64,000 nucleotides of DNA from Leptospira neocaledonica (GTDB lineage: Bacteria; Spirochaetota; Leptospiria; Leptospirales; Leptospiraceae). This document shows, in pieces, positions 35,483 through 44,946 of this stretch. The DNA lies in NCBI RefSeq assembly GCF_002812205.1, contig NZ_NPEA01000005.1, positions 1-64,000 of the forward strand, written 5' to 3'. Under the pieces are notes generated by a model that was given only the letters and a program-made list of their open reading frames with translations, was not told the DNA's origin and searched no databases. The first letter of the stretch is position 1, and the number at the start of each line of letters is the position of its first letter. Made by a program: the position numbers and the translations under genes.

Positions 35483-35998
35483 TTAGCGAGAACGAACCTT
35501 CTTCTTCTTAGCTGCCACTTTACGTTTAGTTGTTGTTTTCTTAACAAGTCGTCTAACCGATTTTTTGCGGGCCGCCTTTTTCTTAGCAACTGCCTTCTTG
35601 GAAGAAGATGTTTTAGATTTTGTGACCTTCTTCCTTGCGATAGTTTTCTTTTTGGGGATGGTCTTTTTCTTTAAAGAAGAAGCCTTATTTGCTTCTGCCA
35701 AAGATTTTCTAAACCAGAATACAAGGTCTTCGTCGTCTTCTAAAACTTCTTCCGGAACTTCCCAATAGGAAACTCGGACTATTTTTCCGTCTTTGCCGGC
35801 GTAAGTGAAAGGGCCCATTCCCGAGGATTCATACTCCGCCTGGTTGGATTGTCCCACTCGAAAATACAATCGGTCCTTGATGATCATTGCAAAAATTTGA
35901 GATCCGGAATAAACCCCGAAACCTCCGAACATATTTTTGTAAGATAGGGGGCCGCAGACTTTTAATCTATCTTGGACATGTGTAAGAAAAGAACTCAT
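35483..35998 (-). CDS. TfoX N-terminal domain protein with a histone-H1-like basic tail
   Basis: About 171 residues. The first 100 form a TfoX_N domain (YKNMFGGFGVYSGSQIFAMI, GKIVRVSYWEVPEEVLED). The remaining 70 residues are almost entirely Lys, Arg, Ala, Ser and Thr (KKKTIPKKKTIARKK, KKAVAKKKAARKKS), resembling histone H1. DNA binding or compaction is a reasonable inference. The ATG at 35998 is chosen over a TTG at 36019 that would add seven residues. Confidence 0.8.
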   Translation of the reverse strand: MSSFLTHVQDRLKVCGPLSYKNMFGGFGVYSGSQIFAMIIKDRLYFRVGQSNQAEYESSGMGPFTYAGKDGKIVRVSYWEVPEEVLEDDEDLVFWFRKSLAEANKASSLKKKTIPKKKTIARKKVTKSKTSSSKKAVAKKKAARKKSVRRLVKKTTTKRKVAAKKKKVRSR

Positions 35999-36082
35999 AG
36001 GCAGGGGATTGTCTCTCAATACAATAAATTGACAAGAACAAATCCTATTATAGAAGGTTTAGGATAGAAAATCAGATAATAT

Positions 36083-38353
36083 TTATAATACTGCTTTTAG
36101 CCTATCTAATACTTGCTCGTTCTTTTCTAATTTTCCGAAAGAAAGGACTTGGGTAGGGCAATTTACCACGCAAGCTGAACATCTGACACATTGGACGCTG
36201 TCCATGGGTCTGCCCTTGTTGGCATAGTTCATCACATCGATTCCTTGGTGGCAAACAGAAGTGCAAATATTACAAGAGATACATCTTTTTTTCTCCGAGA
36301 AGATTCGGAACTTGCTGAACTTAGCGTAGATATGCATAAGTGCAGAGAGTGGGCAGAACATTCTGCACCAGATCCTACCGGAGAACATGAAATAAGCCCC
36401 GACACCTACAACTCCGCCAAGACCCAAGTCTACAATCAAATCATAATATAGTTTAACTGAATCTGCGCCGAATTCTAAGGGCCAGAAGAATTGTCCGGAA
36501 CTTCCGATGAGTTTTGCGATTGTAAGAATTGCAGCTATGAGCAAAATCCATTGACCTGAATGCTCCAGCTTATAAGCCAATTTTCCATGAGGCATTCTGT
36601 TTCTGTATTCATCGCCCAAGGTTTCCGCCAAACCTCCGCAAGAACAGATCCATCCGCAATAAGCTCCTTTTCCGAATTTATAAACTAGATACGGAATAAG
36701 GCCGAAGCTCATTAGAAATCCGTAAATGAGCCAGAATGTGGTAATCCCTCCGTCGTAGAGAACTCCCATATTTAACGGCCATGCCAGAATAAATCCGTAT
36801 GCTTTCCAATAGGCTCCGTCTGGAAAAACCTGTGTGAGTAAAAACCCATTAGAAGGCCCTAATAATCCTTGGTCTCCCAAGAAAGGAAGAATGATTTCCG
36901 GCAATAGAAAGAGTGGGAATATCTGAATTAAGATCAGTGTGATTGTTTGTAATTTTATATATTGTGTCGGCCTGATCTGTATTCTTCTGATCCCGAAAAA
37001 TAAAATGGTCGTAGAATATAGAACAGTATAATGGAAGCTGGGATATTTTCCGAATAGATAAAATCCCAGATACTTGGCACTTAGATACACAGCTGAAAAG
37101 TAAAGTGCCGCCGAAAGTAAATAAAGATTTTTGAATGTTCTCCACCTCCAAGCGGAAAATATTTCTTTGGAGAATAAAAATCTGATAGAAGAAAGTGCAA
37201 ATATGATCCCCGAGCCTAAGGCTACCCATGAATACCAATAGGAGGCATAAAAAGACGCTTTTCCGAAATATAAAAATAATGCGAAGGAGAATAGTGAAAC
37301 AAAACCGAGGAGTTCTTTGGAATTGAACGAGTTTCTGATCTTGATTCCTAATTTTTTCAAAAAAGAGATCGGAGCTTCTGAGCCAATCAACACCAAAGAT
37401 GAATCTATTTTTTCAGTTCTTGATTTAGATCCTTGTTTCAGGCGAACTTGTTTGGATTCGAATTTTTCTAGAGTAGAATTCGGTAAAAATTGGATCTTAT
37501 TTTCTTGGACTGCTTTTTGAAATTTGACTTTATTCTCTTCTTTCGGCCTGGAAATTTCGGATTCTCTATATGATAGAGTAACGGAAGAAGAAATATCCAC
37601 TAATGATAGTGCCGCTTCGACCGCGCTATCTCCACCGCCCACCACCAATATGTTTTGTCCTTGGAATTCTTGTGGATCAATTAATCTATGGAATACGTTT
37701 TCTTGCTCTTCCCCTGTAATTCCTAAACGTCTACTATCTCCGGATTTTCCGATAGCAAGTAGAACATAAGATGAATTGAATTTTTTGCCGGACTCTGTAT
37801 GGACCTCGAATCCAAGATCGGATCCTTTTGAAGGAAGAATAGATTCTACCTTTTCCCCGTTTAAGATAGGAAGTTTATTTTTTTTTAATACTTTTTCCAA
37901 GGATCCCAGAAGATCTTCCTTGGTTGTATCTTTGATCTGGATAGGAGAATCAACTTCCAGTTCCGAAGGTTCTGCAAAGATAGGTTTTCCTTTTGGATAA
38001 CTTGTGATTGTATGAAAGGGTTGGTTTGCTTCTAAGATAAGAAAGTCCAGGTCATTCTTCTTGGCTTCGATCCCTGCTGCGATTCCCGAAGGCCCGGCAC
38101 CTATGATTAAAACGTCTAGATTGTTTTTTAATTTCTTTTTAGGTTTATGAAGAATATTACGGATCGCAGAAACACCGCTCTGCACCGAATATTTTAAAAG
38201 AGGAATTCCTGTTAGATCTCCCGAAATATAGATGCCGGGTATCGAACTTTCGAATTCAGAATTTGTTTCCGGATATTTTTCGGCCTCACCTTGAGGAGCG
38301 TTATTGTTCAACCAATCGAAATATTTAGGGACAATGGATAATAGGCCTTTCAT
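36083..38353 (-). CDS. Flavin-dependent reductase fused to a NapH/NosR-like membrane polyferredoxin
   Basis: A 756-residue fusion. Residues 82-300 form a thioredoxin-reductase-like flavoprotein: FAD motif GAGPSG (85-90) and a second dinucleotide motif ILVVGGGDSAVEA (235-247). An N-terminal segment (GIYISGD, 40-46) resembles the GD motif normally found near the C terminus of such reductases, so the domain may be permuted. A membrane section (about 345-640) follows, with CGWICSCGG and WCRMFCPLSA, the paired cysteine motifs of NapH/NosR. Two 4Fe-4S ferredoxin motifs close the protein (CISCNICTSVCHQG and CVRCSACVVNCP). It could pass electrons from NAD(P)H or a thiol across the membrane; the partner is unknown. 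Confidence 0.8.
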   Translation of the reverse strand: MKGLLSIVPKYFDWLNNNAPQGEAEKYPETNSEFESSIPGIYISGDLTGIPLLKYSVQSGVSAIRNILHKPKKKLKNNLDVLIIGAGPSGIAAGIEAKKNDLDFLILEANQPFHTITSYPKGKPIFAEPSELEVDSPIQIKDTTKEDLLGSLEKVLKKNKLPILNGEKVESILPSKGSDLGFEVHTESGKKFNSSYVLLAIGKSGDSRRLGITGEEQENVFHRLIDPQEFQGQNILVVGGGDSAVEAALSLVDISSSVTLSYRESEISRPKEENKVKFQKAVQENKIQFLPNSTLEKFESKQVRLKQGSKSRTEKIDSSLVLIGSEAPISFLKKLGIKIRNSFNSKELLGFVSLFSFALFLYFGKASFYASYWYSWVALGSGIIFALSSIRFLFSKEIFSAWRWRTFKNLYLLSAALYFSAVYLSAKYLGFYLFGKYPSFHYTVLYSTTILFFGIRRIQIRPTQYIKLQTITLILIQIFPLFLLPEIILPFLGDQGLLGPSNGFLLTQVFPDGAYWKAYGFILAWPLNMGVLYDGGITTFWLIYGFLMSFGLIPYLVYKFGKGAYCGWICSCGGLAETLGDEYRNRMPHGKLAYKLEHSGQWILLIAAILTIAKLIGSSGQFFWPLEFGADSVKLYYDLIVDLGLGGVVGVGAYFMFSGRIWCRMFCPLSALMHIYAKFSKFRIFSEKKRCISCNICTSVCHQGIDVMNYANKGRPMDSVQCVRCSACVVNCPTQVLSFGKLEKNEQVLDRLKAVL

Positions 38354-38416
38354 AACTCTTACAGATGTTTAGAAATCGGCTTGCCTCTTCCGATCTAAAA
38401 AGAAAACTCCTTTCGG

Positions 38417-40057
38417 GTGGATTTTTTGCAAAAATTCGATACAAAAAACCGGCTTTTCTTTTTTATCACTGCAGCTTTCGGCTTTATCGGGTTTTGTATC
38501 TCTTTAGGTAGAGTTGCAGTCGATCCAAAGCTTGCTGATTTCTTTTATAACTCTGATTCTCTTTTCTTTTCTATAATTTACCAGGAACTTTTTCTAAAAC
38601 CCGGAGCAAACTTATTAAATTCTCTGAATGGTTTCGGTTGGACTCCTGCCTTATATTTTTTCCCCGATTTGGTGCAGTATTTTGCACTTAGAACCATTTT
38701 TTTAGCAACGGAGAACGGTGGCTGGGAACTGACCCATTTATCTTATTCCGCAGTCCAATGGATCTTTCTTTTGTTCGGGATCTTATTCCTTTTACGGAAG
38801 TTAGAGAAAGAAAAAATTTCTTATGAAAAATCGAGCTTGGTCTTAACTTTCGGCTTTTTGATCGGAATTATATTAATTTTATTTAAACAAGACCTATTCG
38901 TATTTTTGCCAGGATTCCATGGTGGGAATCTTGCAATTCTATGTTGGGCTTGGGGATTTTTTTACCAATGGGAAGGCTCGAATTCTAAAAAGAATTTTAT
39001 TCTGGTTTTGGGAACAGTATTCCTATTTTCTTTAAGCGATCTACTTTTTATTCCTTATTTTTTATTTCCAGCCTTGGGTTTGCATTTTTACGATTGGTTG
39101 ATTCGAGAAAGATCCATCCATAAGATCAGGAAGATCGTATATATCTATTTCCCTGTATTTTTAGGGATTGTATTTTCGAGGGTCGTTTTTCAAGTTTTAC
39201 GCAAGAGCAGTTTTGTATTTTTTCCCGGGACCGCAGCGCCTAAAAAGATAGGAGAAACAATCTCTACATGGAAATGGGAAAGTTTCTTTTATTCTTTTGC
39301 TTATTTGTGCAAAGAGAATTGGATTTATATTCTTCTGATCATTTCGCTCTTTTGTATCGTTCAATTTTTATCTAAAAAAGGAGATGGAGTAAATTTAAAT
39401 AAGCAAGTCTATCTATTCCTAATTCTCGGGATTTTGGTTCCTTTCATTTTTCTAATATATGGATTTGTTTTTGGGTTAACGGGAAAGGTAGGTATTCAGG
39501 GAATTGATCGATATTTCGGAGAAATTCTTTTGGGATTTTTAGGAATTGGAGCAGTTTGTATTTTAAGAATTTCAGATATTCCGATTGTGAAATTCGGGCT
39601 TGGGATTGTATTTTTTCTCGGGATACTTTTCGGGATCTATTCTTCTTATTCTAAGGGTTTAGGGCTGACCTATTATCCGGAAAAGGTTGCCTGCTTGGAT
39701 GAGCTTGCGGAGAAGAACCACTGGAAAAGAGGGGTTGCCAGTTTTTGGTATGTGAGACCTATGAGAGTTTTTTCTAAAAAAGGTTTGGAGCCCGATGATT
39801 ATCTTTACGATCTGATGTTATTCTATTGGCAGAATAATTTAAATTGGTTCGAAAGAGAAAATCCACCTTATACTTTTGCAATTATAGACGGTGTCGATGA
39901 AAAGATTGTAAGAAAAAAAATGGGAGAACCACTTTCGATTTCTTATTGCGATAAGATACCTATCTATACATTTGCAAGTCCGGAAAAGAGTCTGGAATTC
40001 GTGAAAGAAAATCGAGGCAAGATCGATTTGTGGAAATTCTCCACTTCCAGATATTAA
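38417..40057 (+). CDS. Polytopic membrane protein of unknown function
   Basis: A 546-residue protein with about ten hydrophobic segments in the first 420 residues and a soluble C-terminal domain. The layout resembles glycosyltransferase-type membrane proteins, but no motif decides it. It starts with GTG at 38417, 63 bases from the divergent polyferredoxin fusion. An aromatic-rich, AT-rich coding stretch is consistent with its neighbours. Confidence 0.6.
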   Translation: MDFLQKFDTKNRLFFFITAAFGFIGFCISLGRVAVDPKLADFFYNSDSLFFSIIYQELFLKPGANLLNSLNGFGWTPALYFFPDLVQYFALRTIFLATENGGWELTHLSYSAVQWIFLLFGILFLLRKLEKEKISYEKSSLVLTFGFLIGIILILFKQDLFVFLPGFHGGNLAILCWAWGFFYQWEGSNSKKNFILVLGTVFLFSLSDLLFIPYFLFPALGLHFYDWLIRERSIHKIRKIVYIYFPVFLGIVFSRVVFQVLRKSSFVFFPGTAAPKKIGETISTWKWESFFYSFAYLCKENWIYILLIISLFCIVQFLSKKGDGVNLNKQVYLFLILGILVPFIFLIYGFVFGLTGKVGIQGIDRYFGEILLGFLGIGAVCILRISDIPIVKFGLGIVFFLGILFGIYSSYSKGLGLTYYPEKVACLDELAEKNHWKRGVASFWYVRPMRVFSKKGLEPDDYLYDLMLFYWQNNLNWFERENPPYTFAIIDGVDEKIVRKKMGEPLSISYCDKIPIYTFASPEKSLEFVKENRGKIDLWKFSTSRY

Positions 40058-40073
40058 AATTTTTGGATATCGT

Positions 40074-40178
40074 CTATCCTTGTCCAGTTGTAGAGATCAA
40101 AACGGCAAAAGGATATTTGCCGATGATCTCGTGAATTATATCAAGATTTTCTAATTTAAAATGTTCCGGCGTATACAT
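40074..40178 (-). pseudogene. PaiB-like (FMN-binding regulator) N-terminal remnant
   Basis: The 34-codon frame reads [19 protein letters not shown] followed by GKYPFAVLISTTGQG and a stop (TAG at 40074-40076). This matches the start of PaiB-type FMN-binding proteins, which begin MY-P-HF and have an F-x-x-L-I/V-S/T-T segment, normally continuing for about 200 residues. Nothing of the rest remains before the convergent gene at 40057. Its ATG overlaps the stop codon of the upstream sugar-dehydrogenase-like gene by one base, so it was once coupled to it. Confidence 0.6.
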
Positions 40179-41434
40179 TATTTACCGGGATCTATCCTAA
40201 GGATCTGTCCTGCTCCAAAGTCCGCAATATAAACGGAACCTCTTGCGTCTTTTCCGAAGCTGGAAATTAGAACTGGCCATTTTCCGAGAGAGTAGGCTTC
40301 TTTTACTGAGCTTCCGTCTTTAGGAAGGTCGATCGCCCAAATCCTTCCGGATACAAAGTCTCCGAAAACATATTTGCCTTGCAGGTCTGAAATGCGGTCG
40401 TTGGTAACCACATAACCTCCAGTGATGGAACTTCCGTCTTCTCTTCCATATTCGTAGACCGGATCGGTTAACCCTTTTTTATCGCAGTCCGCTTTAGGCT
40501 CGAAACAATGAGTAGCTTCCATCTTGTTCCAGCCGTAATTTTTTCCTGCTTCTACTATATCAACTTCTTCGAATAGATCTTGCCCCACGTCAGCAATGAT
40601 CAGTCTACCGGAAGGATCGAATGAATATCTCCATGGGTTTCTAAAACCGTAAGCAAATGTTTCAGGCTTGAAGGAAGGATCCTTTAAGAAAGGATTATCC
40701 TTCGGAACGGAATATTCTTTGCCCGGATCTTTCGAATTTACATCTATCCTAAGAACGGAGCCTAAAAATGTAGAAGGATTTTGCCCGTTACCTTTAGGAT
40801 CTCCCATCCATCCACCGTCTCCCCACGCGATATATAATTTACCGTCTTTTCCGAACGCTAATTGTCCTGCGTTATGATTTCCATAAGGTTGTTTGACTTC
40901 CATCAAGATTCTTTCTTTGGAAAGTTTTGCTTTTTTAGGGTCCTTAGGAAGATCTATGGCCCATTCAGAAACTCTGCTGGTCTCTCCATTTTTTTTCGCA
41001 ACATAGTTCAGATAAAGAAGCGGTTTTTCAGGAAACTCGGGATGGAGCACCACGCCCAGGAGTCCTTGTTCTGAATCTGTGGAAATTCCATCAAGTTTTA
41101 ATAATATACCTGAACTTCCGTCTTTCGGATCCAGCCATTTTAAGGCTCCGGTTTTTTCTGCCACCAAGAAGATATCGGGGCCTGGGATCATAAGTAAGTC
41201 CACAGGCTGTTCAAAACCTTTTCCGATCGTGGTAAGACTGATCTTGATCTTCTTTCTTTTTTCGTCGTTTTGATTGAAGACTGCGGCCAAGCCTGATTCT
41301 TTTCCTTCCGCTTTATATTTTGCCATATCATCCACATTAGCCACCAACAGACGTCGTATATCGTCGCAGGAGATAGAACAGAATATTAGGGAAATTGTTA
41401 GAATTAGAAAGGATCTATAGGAGAAGAGTTTCAT
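40178..41434 (-). CDS. PQQ-type sugar (glucose/sorbosone) dehydrogenase-like lipoprotein
   Basis: A 418-residue soluble-glucose-dehydrogenase-type beta-propeller. Signal and lipobox: SLIFCSISC (Cys near 23), so probably anchored at the envelope. Family segments are [38 protein letters not shown] (split here by length), [22 protein letters not shown] and [16 protein letters not shown]. These enzymes bind PQQ and oxidise sugars, but many paralogues have unknown substrates. The stop codon overlaps the start of the PaiB remnant. Confidence 0.85.
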   Translation of the reverse strand: MKLFSYRSFLILTISLIFCSISCDDIRRLLVANVDDMAKYKAEGKESGLAAVFNQNDEKRKKIKISLTTIGKGFEQPVDLLMIPGPDIFLVAEKTGALKWLDPKDGSSGILLKLDGISTDSEQGLLGVVLHPEFPEKPLLYLNYVAKKNGETSRVSEWAIDLPKDPKKAKLSKERILMEVKQPYGNHNAGQLAFGKDGKLYIAWGDGGWMGDPKGNGQNPSTFLGSVLRIDVNSKDPGKEYSVPKDNPFLKDPSFKPETFAYGFRNPWRYSFDPSGRLIIADVGQDLFEEVDIVEAGKNYGWNKMEATHCFEPKADCDKKGLTDPVYEYGREDGSSITGGYVVTNDRISDLQGKYVFGDFVSGRIWAIDLPKDGSSVKEAYSLGKWPVLISSFGKDARGSVYIADFGAGQILRIDPGK

Positions 41435-41499
41435 GATCCGAATTCTCGTCTCGAATCAGTTTAGATCCAGCTTTTTTCAGGAGGTAAAAGTAAGAAGAT

Positions 41500-41572
<73 letters not shown>

Positions 41573-41655
41573 TTTTATCAGGGATGAGTGGAATGAAACC
41601 GGTTTGGAAGTTTGCCGGAAGTCCGACAATCCACTCTTTCTAAACCGTTTTTACC

Positions 41656-41729
41656 TGGGCCTGATAAGACTTGAACTTATGACCCCGCGCTTATCAAGCG
41701 CGTGCTCTAACCAACTGAGCTACAGGCCC
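41656..41729 (-). tRNA. tRNA-Ile (anticodon GAT)
   Basis: A 74-nt gene. Its acceptor stem GGGCCTG pairs with CAGGCCC, the anticodon arm CGCGCTTGATAAGCGCG gives GAT and the T loop is GTTCAAGTC. CCA is not encoded. Ile-Ala order is that of the 16S-23S spacer of many bacteria, yet no rRNA gene is adjacent, which fits spirochaetes with dispersed rRNA genes. Confidence 0.97.
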
Positions 41730-41832
41730 GGTAAGAGACATGATTTTTATTCGAGATTCTCTGGCAAGGGATTTTTAGAATAACCGACAGGTTTTGCATT
41801 TACGGATTTCAAGATTCACCTAGGTTTGTCGC

Positions 41833-44205
41833 GTGAGATTCGGAAAAATAACCTTCTTCGCCCTCCTAATCTCTTCCTTTTTTTCTTACTGTGATCTTGT
41901 TGGATCGGGCTCGGAACATTCTTCTGCGAAGAATGGAACTTTAGACTTAAGCAAACATTCTTTCGAAGATGGCAAGATCGTTCCGTTGGACGGAGAATGG
42001 GAATTTTATTGGGAAGAGTGGATCTCTCCGAATGACTTCTCAGATCCAAAATTCAAATCTAAAAAAAAGTTCGTAACTGTTCCCTCCGTTTGGAAGGAAA
42101 GTTTTTCTAAAGATCCTGAGGCTGTAGGGCACGGCTATGCTACTTATAGACTTAAGGTAAAGTTGGGAAAAAGAAAACAGGCTTTAGCTCTTAAGATCCC
42201 GGACCAGGGAACTGCTTATATACTTTATGCAAACGGGAAGAAGATCGCAAGTGTAGGCTCTCTCGGAAAATCCGAATCGGAATCAAAAGCAAAATACGAG
42301 TTAAAAATTTCCTTAGTTCCGGATTCTGAAAATCTGGAGTTGGTATTTTATGTTTCCAATTTCCAAAATAGATGGGGAGGGGTCTGGAATTCCATTCAGT
42401 TGGGAGAATTGGAAAGTGTTTTGAAAGATGTCCGTAAACGAAGGGACTTAGAATGGGCCTTGGTCTTGATCGCGGCCACGATGTCTTTTTATAACGTATT
42501 TTTTTATTTCTTTAGAAGGAATGAATCCGCTCACTTATTATTTGCATTTCATGCTTTTCTAATAATGGTCCGCTCATTGACAATCGGTGATTCCAGGCTT
42601 GCTTACGAGTTATTGCAGGGAATTTCCTGGGAGCTTCCGAACCGCTTGGAATATATTAGTGTATATATTTCTGGTCCTACCTTGTATGCATTCTTGTATA
42701 GATATTGTAAGACTGATTTTTGGAGAAGGTTCGGCCGATACTTCGTTATTCCTTATTATTTGGCCAGCTTTATCGTATTATTTTTCCCGAATGCTTATTA
42801 TACTCTTACACTTCTGCCAGTAGCTTTATATTTACCTTTGGTTACAATGCCTGTTTGGCTGGTCTTGCTTGCAGTCGGATTAAAAAGGGGAATAGAAGGT
42901 GGGCTTAGTCTATTCTCGGGCTATGTAGTGATTAGCTTATGTACTTTGAATGATATTGGTCTATTTTTGGGACTGTGGAATGGTATCTATCTCATTCAAT
43001 ATGGAGAAGTTGCACTGATACTCGGTTATTCCATTTTGATCTCCAAAATTTTCTCTGAAGCATTCCGACGTTCCGATACCTTGGGGACTAAAATGAAGTC
43101 ATTGGTACTCTCCACAAGAGAAATCATGCAATCATATTCTTATGATAAAGCAGCAGATACTGCCTTAAAGATGTTACATGAAAACGGAAAAGAGCAAACA
43201 ATCATTTCGAATAATGGAAGAACAATCGCTGTAGAACAAACAGTCTATGTATATTTAGAAGAACCGAATTCTTCTATATGGAAAAGATACTGTATATCTT
43301 CCTTAGGAGATTTGGAAACTGTTGAAGTATATAAGTATGATGTGCAGGATCTAATAGGTCTGGATCCTTCTTCCCTTACTGGTCCAATTATCAAAAATGA
43401 TAGGCTGGTCGTTTCCGTTCAAGATGAGCAACTCTATAAATTAATCTTTGACCTTCCTTCTGAAGGATATTCCGACGATTCTCAGATGGATTGGGTAAGA
43501 GGGGTTGCGGATGCACTTGCATTTTCCGTTCGTAATATCGCAAGACAGGATAGAGAGAAACTTGCAATCATTGGAGAACTTTCTGCAGAAATCGTTCATG
43601 ACCTAGGGCATCCGATAGCTATGATTCGTCAGAATCTAAAAAATTTGAGATCCAAAAAAGGTACATCCAAAACAAATCTTCTTTTTCAAGCGGAGAAGGA
43701 AGTGGATGCACTCACCAACCTGACCTTAGATATATTAGATTTTTCTAAAAATAGAATCATCTTGGACCTCCAGACTTTGGAAATAAAAGCCTACTTTAAG
43801 GAAATTTTCGAGGACCTGGAAACCTTCTTCCAATCCACTAAGATGAAATTAGCCTTTAAGATAAATGCGAAGGGAAGTATTCGTCTGGATCCGCTTCGTA
43901 TTCGTAGATTGATCTTTAATCTTGCAAAAAACGCTGCAGAAGCCACTGATGAGAAGGGAATTTTTTCTATTCGGATCGAAAGAGAAGAGGATATTGTTTA
44001 TCTGATCTTTGAAGACAATGGGCAAGGTTTTAGTAAGGATATGGAAAGATACATTTTCGATTCAGGATTCGGAAGTAAAAAACCTTACGGAACGGGCCTT
44101 GGGCTTTCTATCATTCGTAAAATTGTATTCGCTCATGGAGGAGAAATACTTGTTTCTTCCGAAGAGGGTAAGGGAACCAGGTTTACTATTTTGCTTCGTT
44201 CTTAA
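41833..44205 (+). CDS. 7TMR-DISM sensor histidine kinase
   Basis: A 790-residue sensor kinase. A signal sequence ending SFFSYC (Cys near residue 20) may be lipidated. A jelly-roll 7TMR-DISMED2-type extracellular domain (about 40-200) is followed by seven membrane helices (about 205-410), a linker, then the kinase core. The probable phosphorylated histidine is H589 in EIVHDLGHP. ATP-binding boxes are NLAKNAAEA, EDNGQGF and GTGLGLSI. It starts with GTG at 41833. The convergent response regulator gene overlaps its stop by 4 bases and is the obvious partner, although it is on the other strand. Confidence 0.9.
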   Translation: MRFGKITFFALLISSFFSYCDLVGSGSEHSSAKNGTLDLSKHSFEDGKIVPLDGEWEFYWEEWISPNDFSDPKFKSKKKFVTVPSVWKESFSKDPEAVGHGYATYRLKVKLGKRKQALALKIPDQGTAYILYANGKKIASVGSLGKSESESKAKYELKISLVPDSENLELVFYVSNFQNRWGGVWNSIQLGELESVLKDVRKRRDLEWALVLIAATMSFYNVFFYFFRRNESAHLLFAFHAFLIMVRSLTIGDSRLAYELLQGISWELPNRLEYISVYISGPTLYAFLYRYCKTDFWRRFGRYFVIPYYLASFIVLFFPNAYYTLTLLPVALYLPLVTMPVWLVLLAVGLKRGIEGGLSLFSGYVVISLCTLNDIGLFLGLWNGIYLIQYGEVALILGYSILISKIFSEAFRRSDTLGTKMKSLVLSTREIMQSYSYDKAADTALKMLHENGKEQTIISNNGRTIAVEQTVYVYLEEPNSSIWKRYCISSLGDLETVEVYKYDVQDLIGLDPSSLTGPIIKNDRLVVSVQDEQLYKLIFDLPSEGYSDDSQMDWVRGVADALAFSVRNIARQDREKLAIIGELSAEIVHDLGHPIAMIRQNLKNLRSKKGTSKTNLLFQAEKEVDALTNLTLDILDFSKNRIILDLQTLEIKAYFKEIFEDLETFFQSTKMKLAFKINAKGSIRLDPLRIRRLIFNLAKNAAEATDEKGIFSIRIEREEDIVYLIFEDNGQGFSKDMERYIFDSGFGSKKPYGTGLGLSIIRKIVFAHGGEILVSSEEGKGTRFTILLRS

Positions 44206-44855
44206 TTTGGATCCAAGGATTTAAGCTGGACTAAAATTCTGGTTAATTCTACCATATTATCCACTTCTAACTTTTTGAAGATGGATGCTCTATGAGCTTC
44301 GACTGTTCTTACGCTCAGTTTTAATTCTTCAGCGATTTCCCTGTTTAATTTTCCTTTGGATAAGAAGTTTAGGATCTGGCTTTCTCTTTTGGTAAGTTTT
44401 TTTACTATTTCAGCCACCTCCCTAATATGTTTTTCATCATAGCTAAAGTTTGCGATTTCCCCGGGGAATACTTTCCCTCTATTTAATACTTTTTTAATGG
44501 AAGCCATGATGGATTCCATAGAATCACTTTTTAAAATATAACCGTCGGCGCCTGCGGAGATTGCATCTTGTAGATAAGACCAATCTCTATGCATTGTTAG
44601 AAATACGATCTTCATTTCCGGAAATTTTTTACGGATAGAATCCAGCTCTTTGATCCCGTTTTCGTCCTGGAGAGAAACATCACAGATAAGTAGATCGGGC
44701 CCGGCGAAGCCCATCATTTTGGTACCTTCTTTTATGGAAGAAGCGGAGCCGCAATATTCATAATCCCCTGAAGCCTTGATCTCGGATTCCAATCCGGAAC
44801 GAACAATAGGATGATCGTCTATTAAAAATATTTTAGGACGGGTTCGGACGGACAT
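44202..44855 (-). CDS. LuxR/NarL-type response regulator
   Basis: A two-domain response regulator of about 217 residues. The receiver domain has DDHPIVR at the start and the phosphorylated Asp in LLICDVSLQD (near residue 59). The C-terminal LuxR helix-turn-helix (LTKRESQILNFLSKGKLNREIAEELKLSVRTVEAH, split here by function) binds DNA. The ATG at 44855 with GAGAAA ahead is better than a TTG at 44891. It converges tail-to-tail on the 7TMR-DISM kinase. Confidence 0.93.
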   Translation of the reverse strand: MSVRTRPKIFLIDDHPIVRSGLESEIKASGDYEYCGSASSIKEGTKMMGFAGPDLLICDVSLQDENGIKELDSIRKKFPEMKIVFLTMHRDWSYLQDAISAGADGYILKSDSMESIMASIKKVLNRGKVFPGEIANFSYDEKHIREVAEIVKKLTKRESQILNFLSKGKLNREIAEELKLSVRTVEAHRASIFKKLEVDNMVELTRILVQLKSLDPN

Positions 44856-44946
44856 TTTCTCGGATTTTATAGAATATGGCGCCAATGGCAATCCTTAAAA
44901 TTTTCTGAACCCGCGGAAATATTATAAAAGCTTGAAGAACTTCTTT

